Assembly (NCBI GenBank): GCA_933228895.1
Contig: OW121852.1
Coordinates: forward strand, 127,467,544 to 127,531,543
Direction of reading: 5' to 3'
Source of the DNA: Platycnemis pennipes
Lineage: Eukaryota; Arthropoda; Insecta; Odonata; Platycnemididae
DNA length: 64,000 nucleotides
The notes under the pieces are model-generated. The model ran no database searches. It had not been told where the DNA came from and saw nothing but the letters and a program-made list of their open reading frames with translations. Of this stretch, positions 26,701 to 35,856 are shown piece after piece (the stretch's first letter is position 1; every line of letters begins with the position of its first letter). Position numbers and translations under genes: made by a program.

Positions 26701-29700
26701 AGATTTACAAATGTACCACTCATAAATTAAGGATGGTCGGGTCGGATCCAAAGATCCACGGGTCTTTCATTCCATTAGCTACTGAAATCATATCCAGGGA
26801 CAGTAAAAATTCAGATCCGGATCGGAGATTTTAACATCTCGTGATCGATGCGCCCCGCGAATGGAATGTACGTATGGTAGATGCCAACAAGGAGAGGTTA
26901 AGTAACTCGGGTCACGAAATGAGAAGAAGATTTTTTCCGTGCCACAAACGAGGAAAACAAAATAAAAAATACTCGTCTTGGCCTTTTTCTCCATAGCGTG
27001 CGAGAATGCGCGAGAACAAAATTAAGCCGAATGTCATGCGGGTCGCCTACATTCGCCATATTCCCGTGAACCTATGAGAGCGAAGTTGTGAAAAATGAGG
27101 GCTAGTGTACTGCCAGTCGCGAGTTCGATCCTTAACACTACCTAAGAAAACAGCCGTACTGTATTCCTAGGGTAATGCTAGTAGGCAGTTAAAAAAGTAG
27201 ATTATCAGAAATTTCAAGTATAAGTAAAAAAATAATTAAATTTGTGCGAAAGGAAATGATTGGAAAAAATTTATATAACAGAATTAAATCGTGGAATCAT
27301 AACGGTAACTTTACAGTGTATTTTTGAGTGACGCATTTGTAAATCTAGTTGAAGCGATAGAAGTACAAGAAAGTCAGTATCCACACACAAAGGTTGGAAA
27401 TGAAGGATGATAAAGTGTTTTATTCAATGGTTGAAAGAAAAATTTTATACAGCGTAAAAATCGAACTTCATTACCTGCAGTCCACTACTCCACTCTGTTA
27501 TTGTTATTACCATTATCTCATTAATTAGCCTTTAACTTAATTTTGCCTACTGTGTTTTTTATGTTGCGTAGGGTAGCCATAACTTCTGTATTGGATCTCA
27601 AATATATGTACCATTAACTGTTTGTTCACATTGGTATGAAGTCTTTATTAATAATATTTTTAAAAAACCCTTCCTTTAAGACTCCTTTTTCCCAACATTA
27701 AACACAGCTTTCACCTTTTTAAAACGATTTTATTTACCGTATTTGTCATTTTTAAACACCGCTTTTGATGATTTTTATTTACCATTTTTCGGTGTCCCTA
27801 GGCATCAGCATATCATCTTAAAAGCCTAGGACAATGGTAAGACATGGGAAATTTTTCCAGTCACAGAATTTTATGGATGGAGCTCAAGAAGTCAAGCCCG
27901 ATTTTTGAAATGGGCTCTGATGCAATGATTGCTACATTCAAGCCATCTCCCCTCCTCTTCAAAATCCACTTCCCAGCTAGGAAAGAGTGGGCAGAGAAAG
28001 GATGGGAAGGACTACATAAAGGAGCTTATGTATGGTATACAGATGGCTCCAGGAAAGAAGGTAGAGCAGGAGCCGGTATATACAGCTACAGCCTATCCAA
28101 GAAATTATCAATCCCTCTCGGGTAATATGCTAGTGTTTCAGGCCGAGGTTTATACGCTTCTGACCTGTGCATATGCAGCAAAAGAAGCGGGTTTGCATGA
28201 AAAACCAACTCATATCTGCACTGACAGCCAAGCTGTCCTCGCAGCTCTCACATCACCACGGTGTAGATCGCAGCTGTTACTGGAGTGTCAAAATGCACTC
28301 AACACACTAGGCAGCTGCAGCAAAATTGAGCTTTTCTGGGTACCAAGTCATGCTGGTATTGCTGGAAATGAAACAGCGGATGAACTTGCCAGAGCAGGAG
28401 CCAACCGAAGACCGTTTGGTCCAGAACCATTCGTATCTATTGCACCCTCATTGGGGAAAACTAAGATCCGAATGCGGGGCCTTGCTCGACATGCTGAGAT
28501 CTGGCAGAAAGGGCCGAAGCTAAGACAGGCCAAACTTCATATAGAGGGAACCAAACTTGGCCTAGCTAAGAAACTACTCCTATTAAATAGGAGTAAACCA
28601 CTTATGATAGTGGGACTGTTCACCGGACACTATCAAGTGAGGAGACACCACCTCCTGAAGATTACTGATTCAGCCAGATGTAGATGGTGTGAAGAAGAGG
28701 ATGAATCAACCTCTCAACTTCTTTGTGAGTGCCCAGCCATAATGAGGACTTGGAATAGATATCTTGGCTCACCTTTTCTGGAACCCAATGAAATTAAAGG
28801 GATCCTCATAAGAGACCTCCAGGCTTTTAGCCGGGCGATCTGTCTCTATGGGTGATCTCCTGAATGGTGGTTAGCACAATGGACCAATAGGTCTAAGTGC
28901 CCCAGGGACTCTTAAGAGTACCTCCACCTACATTTTGATCCATCTACCTATCTATCATCAGCAAAGAACTTGTAATTGAAGGGGTGGATGGTTAATCCAT
29001 TTGAAGACTTGGGTTAGGAAAAAAAACTTAGGAAAAGTCTATTTGAAAGAATGACTTGTATGTTTAATTAATTCGGAATCTGCAACACAAATGTGGGCAC
29101 ATGATATTATTCAAAATTTAATAACATGCTTCAAGAACTAATAAAGCTTTGATCTCTCTTTATATATTTGTTTTAAAAAATTTTAGTTTGTACAAGGTGC
29201 ATTCAAGTTGTAAGGCCTCCAATTTTTTTTCTCTGGACCAGAAACAGATAGAAACATGCGGTTTGTTTTAAAATGAGCGGGCACTCTTTGTCAATGCATG
29301 ACAGAAATGGCAGCACTGTATGACAGACAGAACCTCTAGTGGCAGCCACGAGAATTAGAACTGTTTTGGATACTTAAAATGGCGATGTTTTCGTAACATG
29401 ACCAGCATGTAATCATTCGTTTTTTGAATTTGTGAGGTGTTTTTTGAAATTGTGATGTAAAATTCATCGCCAGTTGAAGAAGACATGTGGTGATGGAGTC
29501 ATGGATGTTTCGAAAGGGCGTTCATGGGTGCAAGGGTTTAAAGGAGGCAGAACATCATGTGACAACGAACCAAAACAATCTCGGCCTCGCACAAGCCGGT
29601 CTTGATCGAGCGAGTGGAGAAAGTTGTTTTGGGGGATCGCCGAATTACTGTGGAACAGATCGCCTCCAGTGTTGGCATTTCCGTGGATTCTGCGCACACA

Positions 29701-32700
29701 ATCCTGCATGACGACCTGAAAATGAAAAAAGTGTCTGCCAGGTGGGTGCCACGAATGCTGACGGACGACCACAAAGCAGCGCGTGTGGCATGTTGCCAAG
29801 CAATGTTGACGCGTGACGAAGGCATGAATGGGACTTTCTTTTCATTGATTGTGACAATGGATGAGACGTGGATGCCATTTGGATGGCTGGATGAGATGTG
29901 CAAATCGTGCGGGTCGGGATTTTCACCCATCCCCGACGTAGGGTCAGGTCAGAGAATCCCGGTGAATGATTGATGGACAATATCCATCCCGAGTGGCCTC
30001 GCCAAGGGTGCGTGCCTCTCCCCTCAGCCTCTCGAGGTCCAGCTCTCGCCCTGGGGTAAGTGAGGGTGCCGATTGTGGTGGGGCTCGCCATTTTAAGGGA
30101 CCCTGCGAGTCATGTCTCTCCTCAGGTCCACACCAGCAGTCCTCCAACTCATGCAGCGTGCTCCCAAATAGGGGGAGATATTTACGGTGCAGCCAAGACT
30201 CCTTAGTTTCTTCCATCTAAAAATGTTATTCAGGGTGGTCAAGATAGGGTCTCGTGGCCAGGTCTCGGCCGCAGGTTGTAGCAGGGTTGAGGGATACTAG
30301 GAGCTGAGACAAAGGGAGGGGAAGATAAAGAATTCCCTCCTTGTGGCTCAACCGGGTGAACAGGGATGGGATTTCTGTCTGGGGTAGGGGGAGGTTGATT
30401 TAATGAGGGATCGCCGAAGTGACTCCCCTCTGGAAGGAATGTTGGTGAGCCAGGTTCATTGTCAGGCAACAATGCTACCAAATTTTTACGATGCGCGGTC
30501 ACTAAACGCCCGTCTCGAATATTACACACCTCGTAAGTGATTGGGCTCCTTATCTTCACGACTTCATATGGGCCCAACCACCTCAACACAAGCTTCCGAG
30601 CTTGCCCTTGCTTACGAGTCATTTCCTTAGTAGAACTTTTTGTCCCACATTTAAAGGAGTAAAGGCAATGTCCTTACTATGCCTTTCGTGCTCGGAATTA
30701 TTTCTAGTACTGCTATGTTTGAGTGCTTGTGCATGAGCAATTTGCACACCTCATTTTCAGCAGAGCTGACAAAGGAAACTGCACCGTCATCATGGAAGAA
30801 GACGATTACTTCAGTAAGTGCCAAAGTTTCCGATCCACCAACGAATTTGAAATACTCTGCAAAGATCCCACCCCCATTTACCAAAAACGGGTCAAAGAAG
30901 CCATCTATGCTTGCATTCATCTTTTTAATGATAGGGAAAAGTTTTTCTTAACAACCATGAATCCATTACCCCCCAGGCTTTATGGCTTACCAAAACTTCA
31001 CAAAGAAGATGTCCCCATCAGACCAGTTGTGTCATGTGTCAGTGCACCAGTGCAAAAACTAGCCTATAAACTAAACGGGATATATCGTCAGCTCTCAGGT
31101 TTCAACCCAAAATTTACAATAACCAACTCAATCTCTCTATCCGAACGCCTTCTGCCCATCACCTTGCCTCCCAACGCGAAACTGGTGTCTTTCGATGTGT
31201 CCAATCTTTTCACCTCCATCCCGGTCCAAGAAGCTTTAGTGTGCGCCGAAAAAATCCTAACCACCGCAGATGTCAATCAACATCTCATCAACGAAATATG
31301 TTCACTCTTTAAGATTTGTGTCGATCAAAACTACTTTTTATTCCGAGGGATCTATTACAAACAAAAGGATGGCCTGGCTATGGGATCACCTCTTTCTCCA
31401 CTCCTCGCAGAAATATTTATGGATGTTTTAGAGCATAAGATCCTCAGTGACCAAAGATTTTCCAAAAATGTACTCTACTGGTTCAGATATGTCGACGACG
31501 TTCTGTGTTGCTGGACAGGAAGTGAAAGACAGTTACAACAATTTTTCCAATTCATCAACTACTTACATCAATCAATAGCCTTTACTATGGAACTCGGTGT
31601 GAATAACAAAATCAATTTCTTGGACCTCACAATCGAGATAAGCGATAATAAACACATGTTCTCAATTTTCCGAAAACCTACCTACACGGATCAAGTTATT
31701 CCTTCTGATTCATGCCATCCCATAGCTCAAAAACTAGCCAGCTTCAATTGTATGATCCATAGGCTAATCGACATTCCCCTTTCCAAACACTATTTTGAAC
31801 GTGAGCTCAATACAATCAAGTACATTGCACAGAAGAATGGTTACAGTGCTAACACTATTGACACATTACTCCGGAGAAAGCTGAAAAAACAAGCCGTAAC
31901 ATTAAACACGTCCCTCCTACCAGGCCCCAGTTCTCCAGAGAGAAAATGGTGCAAAATTCCCTTCCACAACCAAATTTCCCACAAAATAGCCAACAAGTTC
32001 CCTAAAGACAAGTTCAAAGTGTCATTCTACACCCCCACAAACCTACAAAAAGCCCTCTGTGTTAATAAAGATCCAATAGAAGATTCCAAAAAGTGCGGGG
32101 TTTATGAGATCAAGTGTGATTGTGGAGCCAACTACATCGGCCAGACCGGGAGGAATTTCTCCACCCGTATCAGTGAACACAAAAAGTGCTACGTCTCTGG
32201 CAACGAAACCTCATTATTCGCGAAGCACCTCATGGACGCGAAACACCTTAGTGACTTTAAATTCAACGTGCTCCACACATTGGAAAAAGGAAAGAAATTG
32301 GACGCCATGGAGCAAGTGGAAATTATTCAAAGTAGGAACATGAAGCAGAATCTTCTCAATGACGTTCAATTTCTTTCGTCCCCCTCCCCCCTCCTCTCCA
32401 TCACCTTCCCACGAGTCGTACACTCTTCAGAAGGGCTGCCGCAACCCTAAGCACCGGACCCCAGCTGCCCACTTACCCCCCGCCCCCACGCCCTCATACT
32501 ATCTGGAAGAATACACCAGGAACCCCAAGGAGCTAATCCCCCCTTAACCCGTAGGAACTGACGCTCCGGGGGATGCCAACGCCCGGACCGCTTCACCCCT
32601 TCCACAGTGGACTTCACAGGAACTCTGCACACAGACTTTCCAGAGACCCTTAACGACCTGGGCCATCCCCAGGTCGCCATCTTGCTTGGTTTTACCCATC

Positions 32701-35700
32701 AACACCCACCACCTTTCACCCCCTTCTCAATTCCCAATCCTTGTTCCCTCCAACCCCTCCATACTCCCTCTCCACCTACCCCCCCCCCCCCCTTTCAACC
32801 TTTCCCTCCTCTCACTGCAAATTGTATATATACAGATGTTTGAGATTTAATTTTCACCTGAAGATGGTGTTGTACACCGAAACCGGTCAAATTAAATATC
32901 CTTATTCTTGTGGAAAATTGCCAGTTTTTCTTTCGATACAATCTCTCATTGATTGTGGTGCACATATTACGTACTGAGGCTTTGGCGTCTTGATTAATAC
33001 TTTATATAAAATACCTTTTTCGTCATAAAAGTATATGGGGTCGTGTTTTCGTGCCGGTTCATGGAATTGTTGCAATTCAGGGCAATTCGATTGTCCTAAG
33101 GTGATATGCCATTTGTCCCATACCAGTTCAAATTCCGTATCAGCCCGCAGGACCGAAATAGACGGATCAACACGTGAGATCGTGTCAACGTGCATGATTT
33201 GCTTTCCGGGGTAGTGCTTAACGTTAAATGCATACTCACCTAACCATAACCCATCAGGAAATTTTTGCTTGGGCTCTTTTAGATTCAGGATCCACTGGAG
33301 ACTTCTATGATCTGTGCATAACATAAAATGACACCCTAATAGGTAGCCCGAAAATTTTCTTATCATTTCTACAACAGCTAAGCACTCCAGTTCAGTCACA
33401 GAGTACGAAATTTGGGCCTTGTGCAATTGTTGGCTAGCATAGGCGACCGGATGCTCTTCACCTGACCATTCCTGCAATAAAATGCCAGCGATGGCCATCT
33501 TAGAAGAGTCTGTGGCGAGAATAAATGGTTTCGTGAAGTCGGGGAATCTCAGAACGGGGAACGACTGTAAGCATTTTCTTAATTTTTCAAAAGATTCATT
33601 TGCTCTCTCTCCCAGATATACTTTTCATTTTTTTTATTAGTTTGGTAAGCGGACTAGAAATATCTGCAAATTTCAGAATGAATTTACGATAGCCTACCAG
33701 TCCCAGAAATGATCGCAACTGAGGAACGTTTATTGTCTCGGAAACGTTTTTATCGCTTTTACCTTTTCTTCCTCAGGCTGCAATCTTTCGGCCGAAATCA
33801 GGTGTCCTAAAAATGAAACACACTTGCGAAACAGCTTACTCTTCCGAGGGTTCAATCTCAAATTTGCTTTCCTCAGTCTCTCAAAGACTTCCCTCAGTCC
33901 AGCGATATGACTCTCCCATGTATTATCATACCTTAAAATTGAAAAACCTTAAAACATACCGAAAAAGGCATATTGAAAAAGGATCGATTGGAAAAAGAAT
34001 AGCACATGAACAGAAAAAAAGTAACTCACCCCATAAGAGCTCCCCACAGCCAGGGAAAGCCAAGGAGGAAATGGCAGGCAATACAGATGGTTGCAGCTTC
34101 GGATAAGCATGGGAACAGGGCAAGTCTGAGTACCACAAAGCTAAGTCTCCGAAGTGCATTAGGATCAAGTCCAAGCCCTCCCTTCGTCAGAATGACCACC
34201 ATGGCCATTCGCCTGCAGAGATGAAAATATTAGGTAATTGGTGAATAATTTAATATGGCAATACATTCTTACCAGAAAAATATATTTCAACCACCCCATA
34301 AAAAAATAAAACAAAAGCTACAAAATATGCAGAATTTTATATGCATCAATTCATTAATACCATACGTTACAGTTGGAATGAAAGAAAAAGTTTTGCTTTT
34401 TCAGCTCATAGACCCATTAAAAATCATACCTCATTTAAATAACAGACGTGTAAATATATGTATCTACTATAAAGCTACAACTGACATTAGATTCCTCAAG
34501 AATCACCTGACTTTAGAGATATGATTCTTGAGGAATCTGATCTTAGTATGAAAACTAAAATCCCTCATTCCTAACAACCAAGCTGGATGCATAAATAGCC
34601 CCTCGACTGGCAAAAAATATGTTCAGAACATAAAAATTTGCATCTATACTACCCCATATATACCACCTGCATCACATTTATTATAAATTTAACATAAACC
34701 CATGAGTAAACACTCGACCATAAATTGGCATTTAACATCTTGGAACAATTATGTATACCCAGAAGATGTTACAATGCATGTAGAACCGTTATCATGTAAA
34801 CCTATACAATAATTAAGTGAAAATATATAATAATTATTACACATTCATTCATGAGACTGGCATTTGACCTGCACGTGCACGGGAAAGATTAATGATTTCT
34901 TACCTAAACACACCGACAACTTGCACAAAGGCACCGGTGACATTGAAGAAACCAATATTTCGAAGGAATATACCCATTAGGAGCATTCCAAGAAGAGGTG
35001 GCAAGTGAGCAAGGGCTGCTACCGGGCCAGCCAAAGCGGCAGCCCCAAAAAGAAGGCCCATGGCGAAAACATTCCCTCCTGGAGCAGCATCTTCACCGAT
35101 AGCAGCAAATAATATTCCCCAAGTAAGAAGAGGTAGAATGATTAGGATAATCCCATGCTGCGCCTCTATTCTCCATTTAGATTCTGGGCAAGATGAAGAC
35201 GACGGTGAAAGGCACTTCCAAAACGAGCTATTTCTAAAGGTAGAACCACCGGGAAGCGATTCACTAGTTAAAATAATGAAAGAATATTATTATCAATACA
35301 GGCTACAGCCATAACCTACAAGGTAGGACACCTTTAAATTGGGAAACCGGTAGGGAATAAATGTTTTATGAGCTGCATTACGTACTTATTTGCTTTGTTG
35401 ATAGTATCCTGAGTCGAAGGTCTGGCAGGCTCCTCGGTCGTCTTACTAGCCGTTATATTCATCTGTAAAGGAAAAAATGATGGTTAAACCACTCGAAAAA
35501 CATAGGACACAGCAGGTTTCAAAAGCATTCTTCGTAACTAATCACCTTAACTGGTGTCAACTGACTTAATTCATCGGTCAACTCGATATCGTCCTGTTGC
35601 TCCTACAAATAAAAGGCCTTCCGGACAATCGCACGCATGGTTGCAAGTCAACAAATCGTTCACATTCCGGCGTACAAACAAAAAATTTCCAACACACTGT

Positions 35701-35826
35701 GTCAACAAGTATATTGCCCTCATTAAGGAAGCCAACGTTGTTATCTCTGGATATTAGCGAACAGGTGAGAACCGTGAGAATACATGTTTACTTTTTCGAT
35801 GTCAAAAACGCAGAACAACTTACCAT
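17611..35826 (-). CDS. SLC9B: SLC9B/NHA-family sodium-proton antiporter, 3' end missing
   Basis: A multi-pass membrane protein predicted to exchange Na+ or Li+ for H+. Coding exons on the minus strand are 35824-35826 (start codon only), 35546-35602, 35386-35462, 34904-35263, 34030-34212, 23849-24024, 21574-21680, 20978-21142 and 17611-17754. All junctions are GT-AG and phases agree. They encode 424 residues; vertebrate NHA2 has about 537, so roughly 110 residues are absent. Key stretches include LPPLLGMLLMGIFLRN, GAVSPAVVVPSLL, ASSIDDVVAIS with the ion-binding pair D267-D268, and IIFQPILFGLIGTEV. A further 5' untranslated exon probably ends at 36546 before gtgagt. Introns hold several kilobases of transposons. 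The missing C-terminus may lie left of the window. Confidence 0.93.
18653..20067. mobile_element. TIR element of uncertain class in antiporter intron
   Basis: Inverted ends CCCACACAGCACA lie at 18653-18665 and 20055-20067, each flanked by TATA (18649-18652 and 20068-20071), suggesting a 4-bp duplication. The interior is AT-rich with many taatatg-like words near both ends and has no transposase. The middle carries sequence with a good splice donor (ggtgagtacc near 18938) and a possible acceptor (gtttcag near 19069). The superfamily is not assigned. Confidence 0.7.
20978..21142 (-). CDS. SLC9B: antiporter exon
   Basis: 55 codons, phase 0 to 0, between a gaatttcag acceptor and a gtgagt donor. 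It includes the glycine-rich membrane segment SMLVGGGGLFAVFG and the extramembrane GYDGAGPLACIV stretch. Confidence 0.9.
21574..21680 (-). CDS. SLC9B: antiporter exon
   Basis: 107 bp, entering in phase 1 after atctttcag and ending in phase 0 before gtaagt. It encodes GPLEVLIGLTFGIIWGFL, a membrane helix, then the charged PRGE loop. Confidence 0.9.
21681..23848. other. antiporter intron
   Basis: No gene was seen. Around 22960-23010 the sequence agtgcaacctctttaaaatg resembles the end of a Tc1/pogo-type element, and 22590-22650 is rich in gggtcgggt words. No complete element was defined. Confidence 0.4.
23849..24024 (-). CDS. SLC9B: antiporter exon with the ion-binding aspartates
   Basis: 176 bp, phase 2 in and phase 1 out. 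It encodes GAVSPAVVVPSLL, then GIPTLVIAASSIDDVVAIS. The two adjacent aspartates correspond to the Na+/H+ binding pair of the CPA2 family (D278-D279 in human NHA2). Acceptor ttctttccag; donor gtgaga. Confidence 0.93.
24519..25372 (+). pseudogene. LINE ORF1 (gag-like), two frameshifts
   Basis: The first part (24519-25049) is acidic and Ser/Pro/Gly-rich, ending in a basic motif LSGAARRKLQKLRAKG typical of ORF1 proteins of insect I/R1-group LINEs. After a stop near 25047, a shifted frame continues KRGRSPGDTPNN. After a second shift at an A-run, 25160-25372 encodes MAIVPVGYPEVLVKKE followed by the pattern of the DUF4780-like domain often found in such ORF1s. That domain name is from memory of the family. 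The long minus-strand frame at 24458-25111 is its shadow. Confidence 0.65.
25380..26060 (+). pseudogene. LINE reverse-transcriptase remnant
   Basis: Disrupted plus-strand pieces read GVLSPLLWNLVVDTLI, GYADDVAMLIA (the catalytic YADD box) and KPIKYLGVISDSKINWGEHL, then FVHCSLVWW. Several stops and frame changes are present. The sequence stops at the hAT insertion and resumes beyond 27809. Confidence 0.8.
26070..27800. mobile_element. hAT element inserted in the LINE
   Basis: The left end starts TAGGGACATGACA and the right end closes TGTCCCTA, giving an 8-bp perfect terminal repeat. The 8-bp duplication ggcatcag flanks it at 26062-26069 and 27801-27808. Removing the element and one duplicate restores LINE coding context. 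The interior (1731 bp) is non-coding and contains two related blocks around 26230-26350 and 26730-26850 rich in ggatccggatcgg words. A second, partial copy of the family lies at 61552-61923. Confidence 0.9.
27809..28855 (+). pseudogene. LINE RNase H domain, frameshifted
   Basis: One frame (27844-28125) gives YVWYTDGSRKEGRAGAGIY, the first RNase H aspartate region. The next frame (to 28855) gives FQAEVYTLLTCAY, ICTDSQAVLAAL and FWVPSHAGIAGNETADELAR. Together these are the conserved D-E-D-(H)-D blocks of the retroelement RNase H fold. A CRWCEEEDE...CECP zinc-like tail follows. A single frame change near 28120 separates the parts. Confidence 0.88.
28968..29204. other. antiporter intron sequence
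   Basis: AT-rich sequence; no feature was seen. Confidence 0.4.
29205..29926 (+). mobile_element. mariner element, truncated
   Basis: Starts near caaggtgcattcaagttgta, a mariner-like terminus. It encodes transposase pieces: a shifted N-terminal part (29460-29600), then 29602-29925 with RRITVEQIASSVGIS (helix-turn-helix), RWVPRMLTDDHKAARV and the catalytic motif VTMDETWMPF. The second half of the transposase and the right end are missing. The sequence changes abruptly near 29926, where gypsy-related DNA begins. Confidence 0.8.
29927..30238 (-). repeat. probable gypsy 3' region or LTR remnant
   Basis: Lies directly downstream (minus strand) of the gypsy integrase end and is GC-rich and non-coding. 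No second LTR copy was found in the window, so the LTR assignment is positional. Confidence 0.35.
30747..32450 (+). CDS. Penelope-type reverse transcriptase with GIY-YIG endonuclease, N-terminally truncated
   Basis: An uninterrupted frame of about 567 codons. RT motifs in order are SRADKGNCTVIM, LYGLPKLHK, FDVSNLFTSIP, GLAMGSPLSPLLAEIFMD and FRYVDDVLCCW (catalytic YVDD). The C-terminal part carries a GIY-YIG nuclease: CGVYEIKCDCGANYIGQTGR followed by R..EHKK and an Asn-containing end, with the CxC spacing usual in Penelope elements. No internal stop is seen, so loss is limited to the start and the copy may be fairly young. The first residues of the open frame (from 30723) belong to gypsy sequence. 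Confidence 0.92.
   Translation, partial: HLIFSRADKGNCTVIMEEDDYFSKCQSFRSTNEFEILCKDPTPIYQKRVKEAIYACIHLFNDREKFFLTTMNPLPPRLYGLPKLHKEDVPIRPVVSCVSAPVQKLAYKLNGIYRQLSGFNPKFTITNSISLSERLLPITLPPNAKLVSFDVSNLFTSIPVQEALVCAEKILTTADVNQHLINEICSLFKICVDQNYFLFRGIYYKQKDGLAMGSPLSPLLAEIFMDVLEHKILSDQRFSKNVLYWFRYVDDVLCCWTGSERQLQQFFQFINYLHQSIAFTMELGVNNKINFLDLTIEISDNKHMFSIFRKPTYTDQVIPSDSCHPIAQKLASFNCMIHRLIDIPLSKHYFERELNTIKYIAQKNGYSANTIDTLLRRKLKKQAVTLNTSLLPGPSSPERKWCKIPFHNQISHKIANKFPKDKFKVSFYTPTNLQKALCVNKDPIEDSKKCGVYEIKCDCGANYIGQTGRNFSTRISEHKKCYVSGNETSLFAKHLMDAKHLSDFKFNVLHTLEKGKKLDAMEQVEIIQSRNMKQNLLNDVQFLSSPSPLLSITFPRVVHSSEGLPQP
32844..32900 (+). ncRNA. hammerhead-ribozyme-like motif of the Penelope element
   Basis: The core ctgaaga (32858-32864) is followed by u, the stem-loop ggtgt-tgt-acacc, then gaaa (32879-32882), accggt and the potential cleavage triplet GUC ending at 32888. 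Flanks attttaattt-like and aaattaaat can pair as a 9-bp stem I, but four bases (tcac) next to the core stay unpaired. Hammerheads are known in Penelope-like terminal repeats; activity here is inferred. Confidence 0.5.
34030..34212 (-). CDS. SLC9B: antiporter exon
   Basis: 183 bp, phase 2 to 2, acceptor catctctgcag and donor gtgagt. It encodes MAMVVILTKGGLGLD, the conserved GGLGL motif of the CPA2 fold, and FPWLWGALMG, which joins across the 10-kb intron to FIIGAVSPAVV. Confidence 0.92.
34213..34903. other. antiporter intron with a perfect short hairpin
   Basis: No gene. A perfect inverted repeat agattcctcaagaatca (34489-34505) and its complement (34522-34538), separated by 16 nt, is the only structure noted. 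Confidence 0.5.
34904..35263 (-). CDS. SLC9B: antiporter exon, first membrane helices
   Basis: 360 bp, phase 2 to 2. It starts with a hydrophilic Ser-rich segment, then a hydrophobic helix (IILIILPLLTWGILFAAI), a glycine/alanine helix (GLLFGAAALAGPVAALAHL) and LPPLLGMLLMGIFLRN. This order matches the N-terminal helices of NHA2. Confidence 0.92.
35386..35462 (-). CDS. SLC9B: antiporter exon, N-terminal cytosolic tail
   Basis: 77 bp after ctttacag, ending in phase 2 before gtacgt. It begins ATGAAT, which could serve as an alternative start (MNITASKTT). In-frame linkage to the upstream exon argues that this Met is internal in the longer form. Confidence 0.75.
35546..35602 (-). CDS. SLC9B: antiporter exon, extreme N-terminus
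   Basis: 57 bp, phase 0 to 0, acceptor ttatttgtag and donor gtgatt. It encodes EQQDDIELTDELSQLTPVK, an acidic tail. It is open only in this frame and splices without a break to both neighbours. Confidence 0.7.
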
Positions 35827-35856
35827 AACGCAAGAGAACACTGGTATTATGGTTTT
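35824..35856 (-). CDS. SLC9B: antiporter start exon (ATG directly before the donor)
   Basis: A possible exon starts after taacttcag and ends ATG followed at once by gtaagt (ATG at 35824-35826). The start codon would be the whole coding content. Splicing to 35546-35602 gives MEQQDDIELTDEL. Support is splice signals and frame only; a start at 35462 is the alternative. Confidence 0.5.

Larger units (their letters stand above)
24229..28954 (+). mobile_element. I/R1-group LINE, internally deleted, with 13-bp target duplication
   Basis: The same 13-bp string tcatcagcaaaga flanks the element at 24216-24228 and 28955-28967. Contents in order are a 5' leader, ORF1 (24519-25372, frameshifted), a remnant of reverse transcriptase (25380-26060) and an RNase H domain (27900-28855). 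The endonuclease and much of the RT are missing. A hAT element (26070-27800) splits the RT from the RNase H. Without it the LINE is about 3 kb, so it was a deleted copy. It sits in the antiporter intron in antisense orientation to the gene. Confidence 0.85.
30739..32935 (+). mobile_element. Penelope-like element inserted in gypsy
   Basis: Contains one long open frame (to 32450), a C-rich 3' region and a terminal segment with a hammerhead-like motif. It is 5' truncated: the frame begins within the conserved ADKGNCTVIME motif. Borders are placed where gypsy coding similarity stops and resumes, so they are uncertain by about 15 bp. Confidence 0.85.
30239..33930 (-). mobile_element. Ty3/gypsy pol, truncated and split by a Penelope-like element
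   Basis: Minus-strand pieces in order are an RT C-terminal part at about 33600-33926 (LRLNPRKSKLF, FLGHLISAERL), RNase H at 32935-33498 (PVAYASQQL, SVTELECLAVVEMI, LCTDHRSLQWIL) and the integrase C-terminus at 30239-30740 (NVGQKVLLRK, then after a frame break LVLRWLGPYEVVKI). The integrase core is not present. Gag and protease are absent. The Penelope-like element lies between the RNase H and integrase-tail pieces, in the opposite orientation. Confidence 0.8.
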
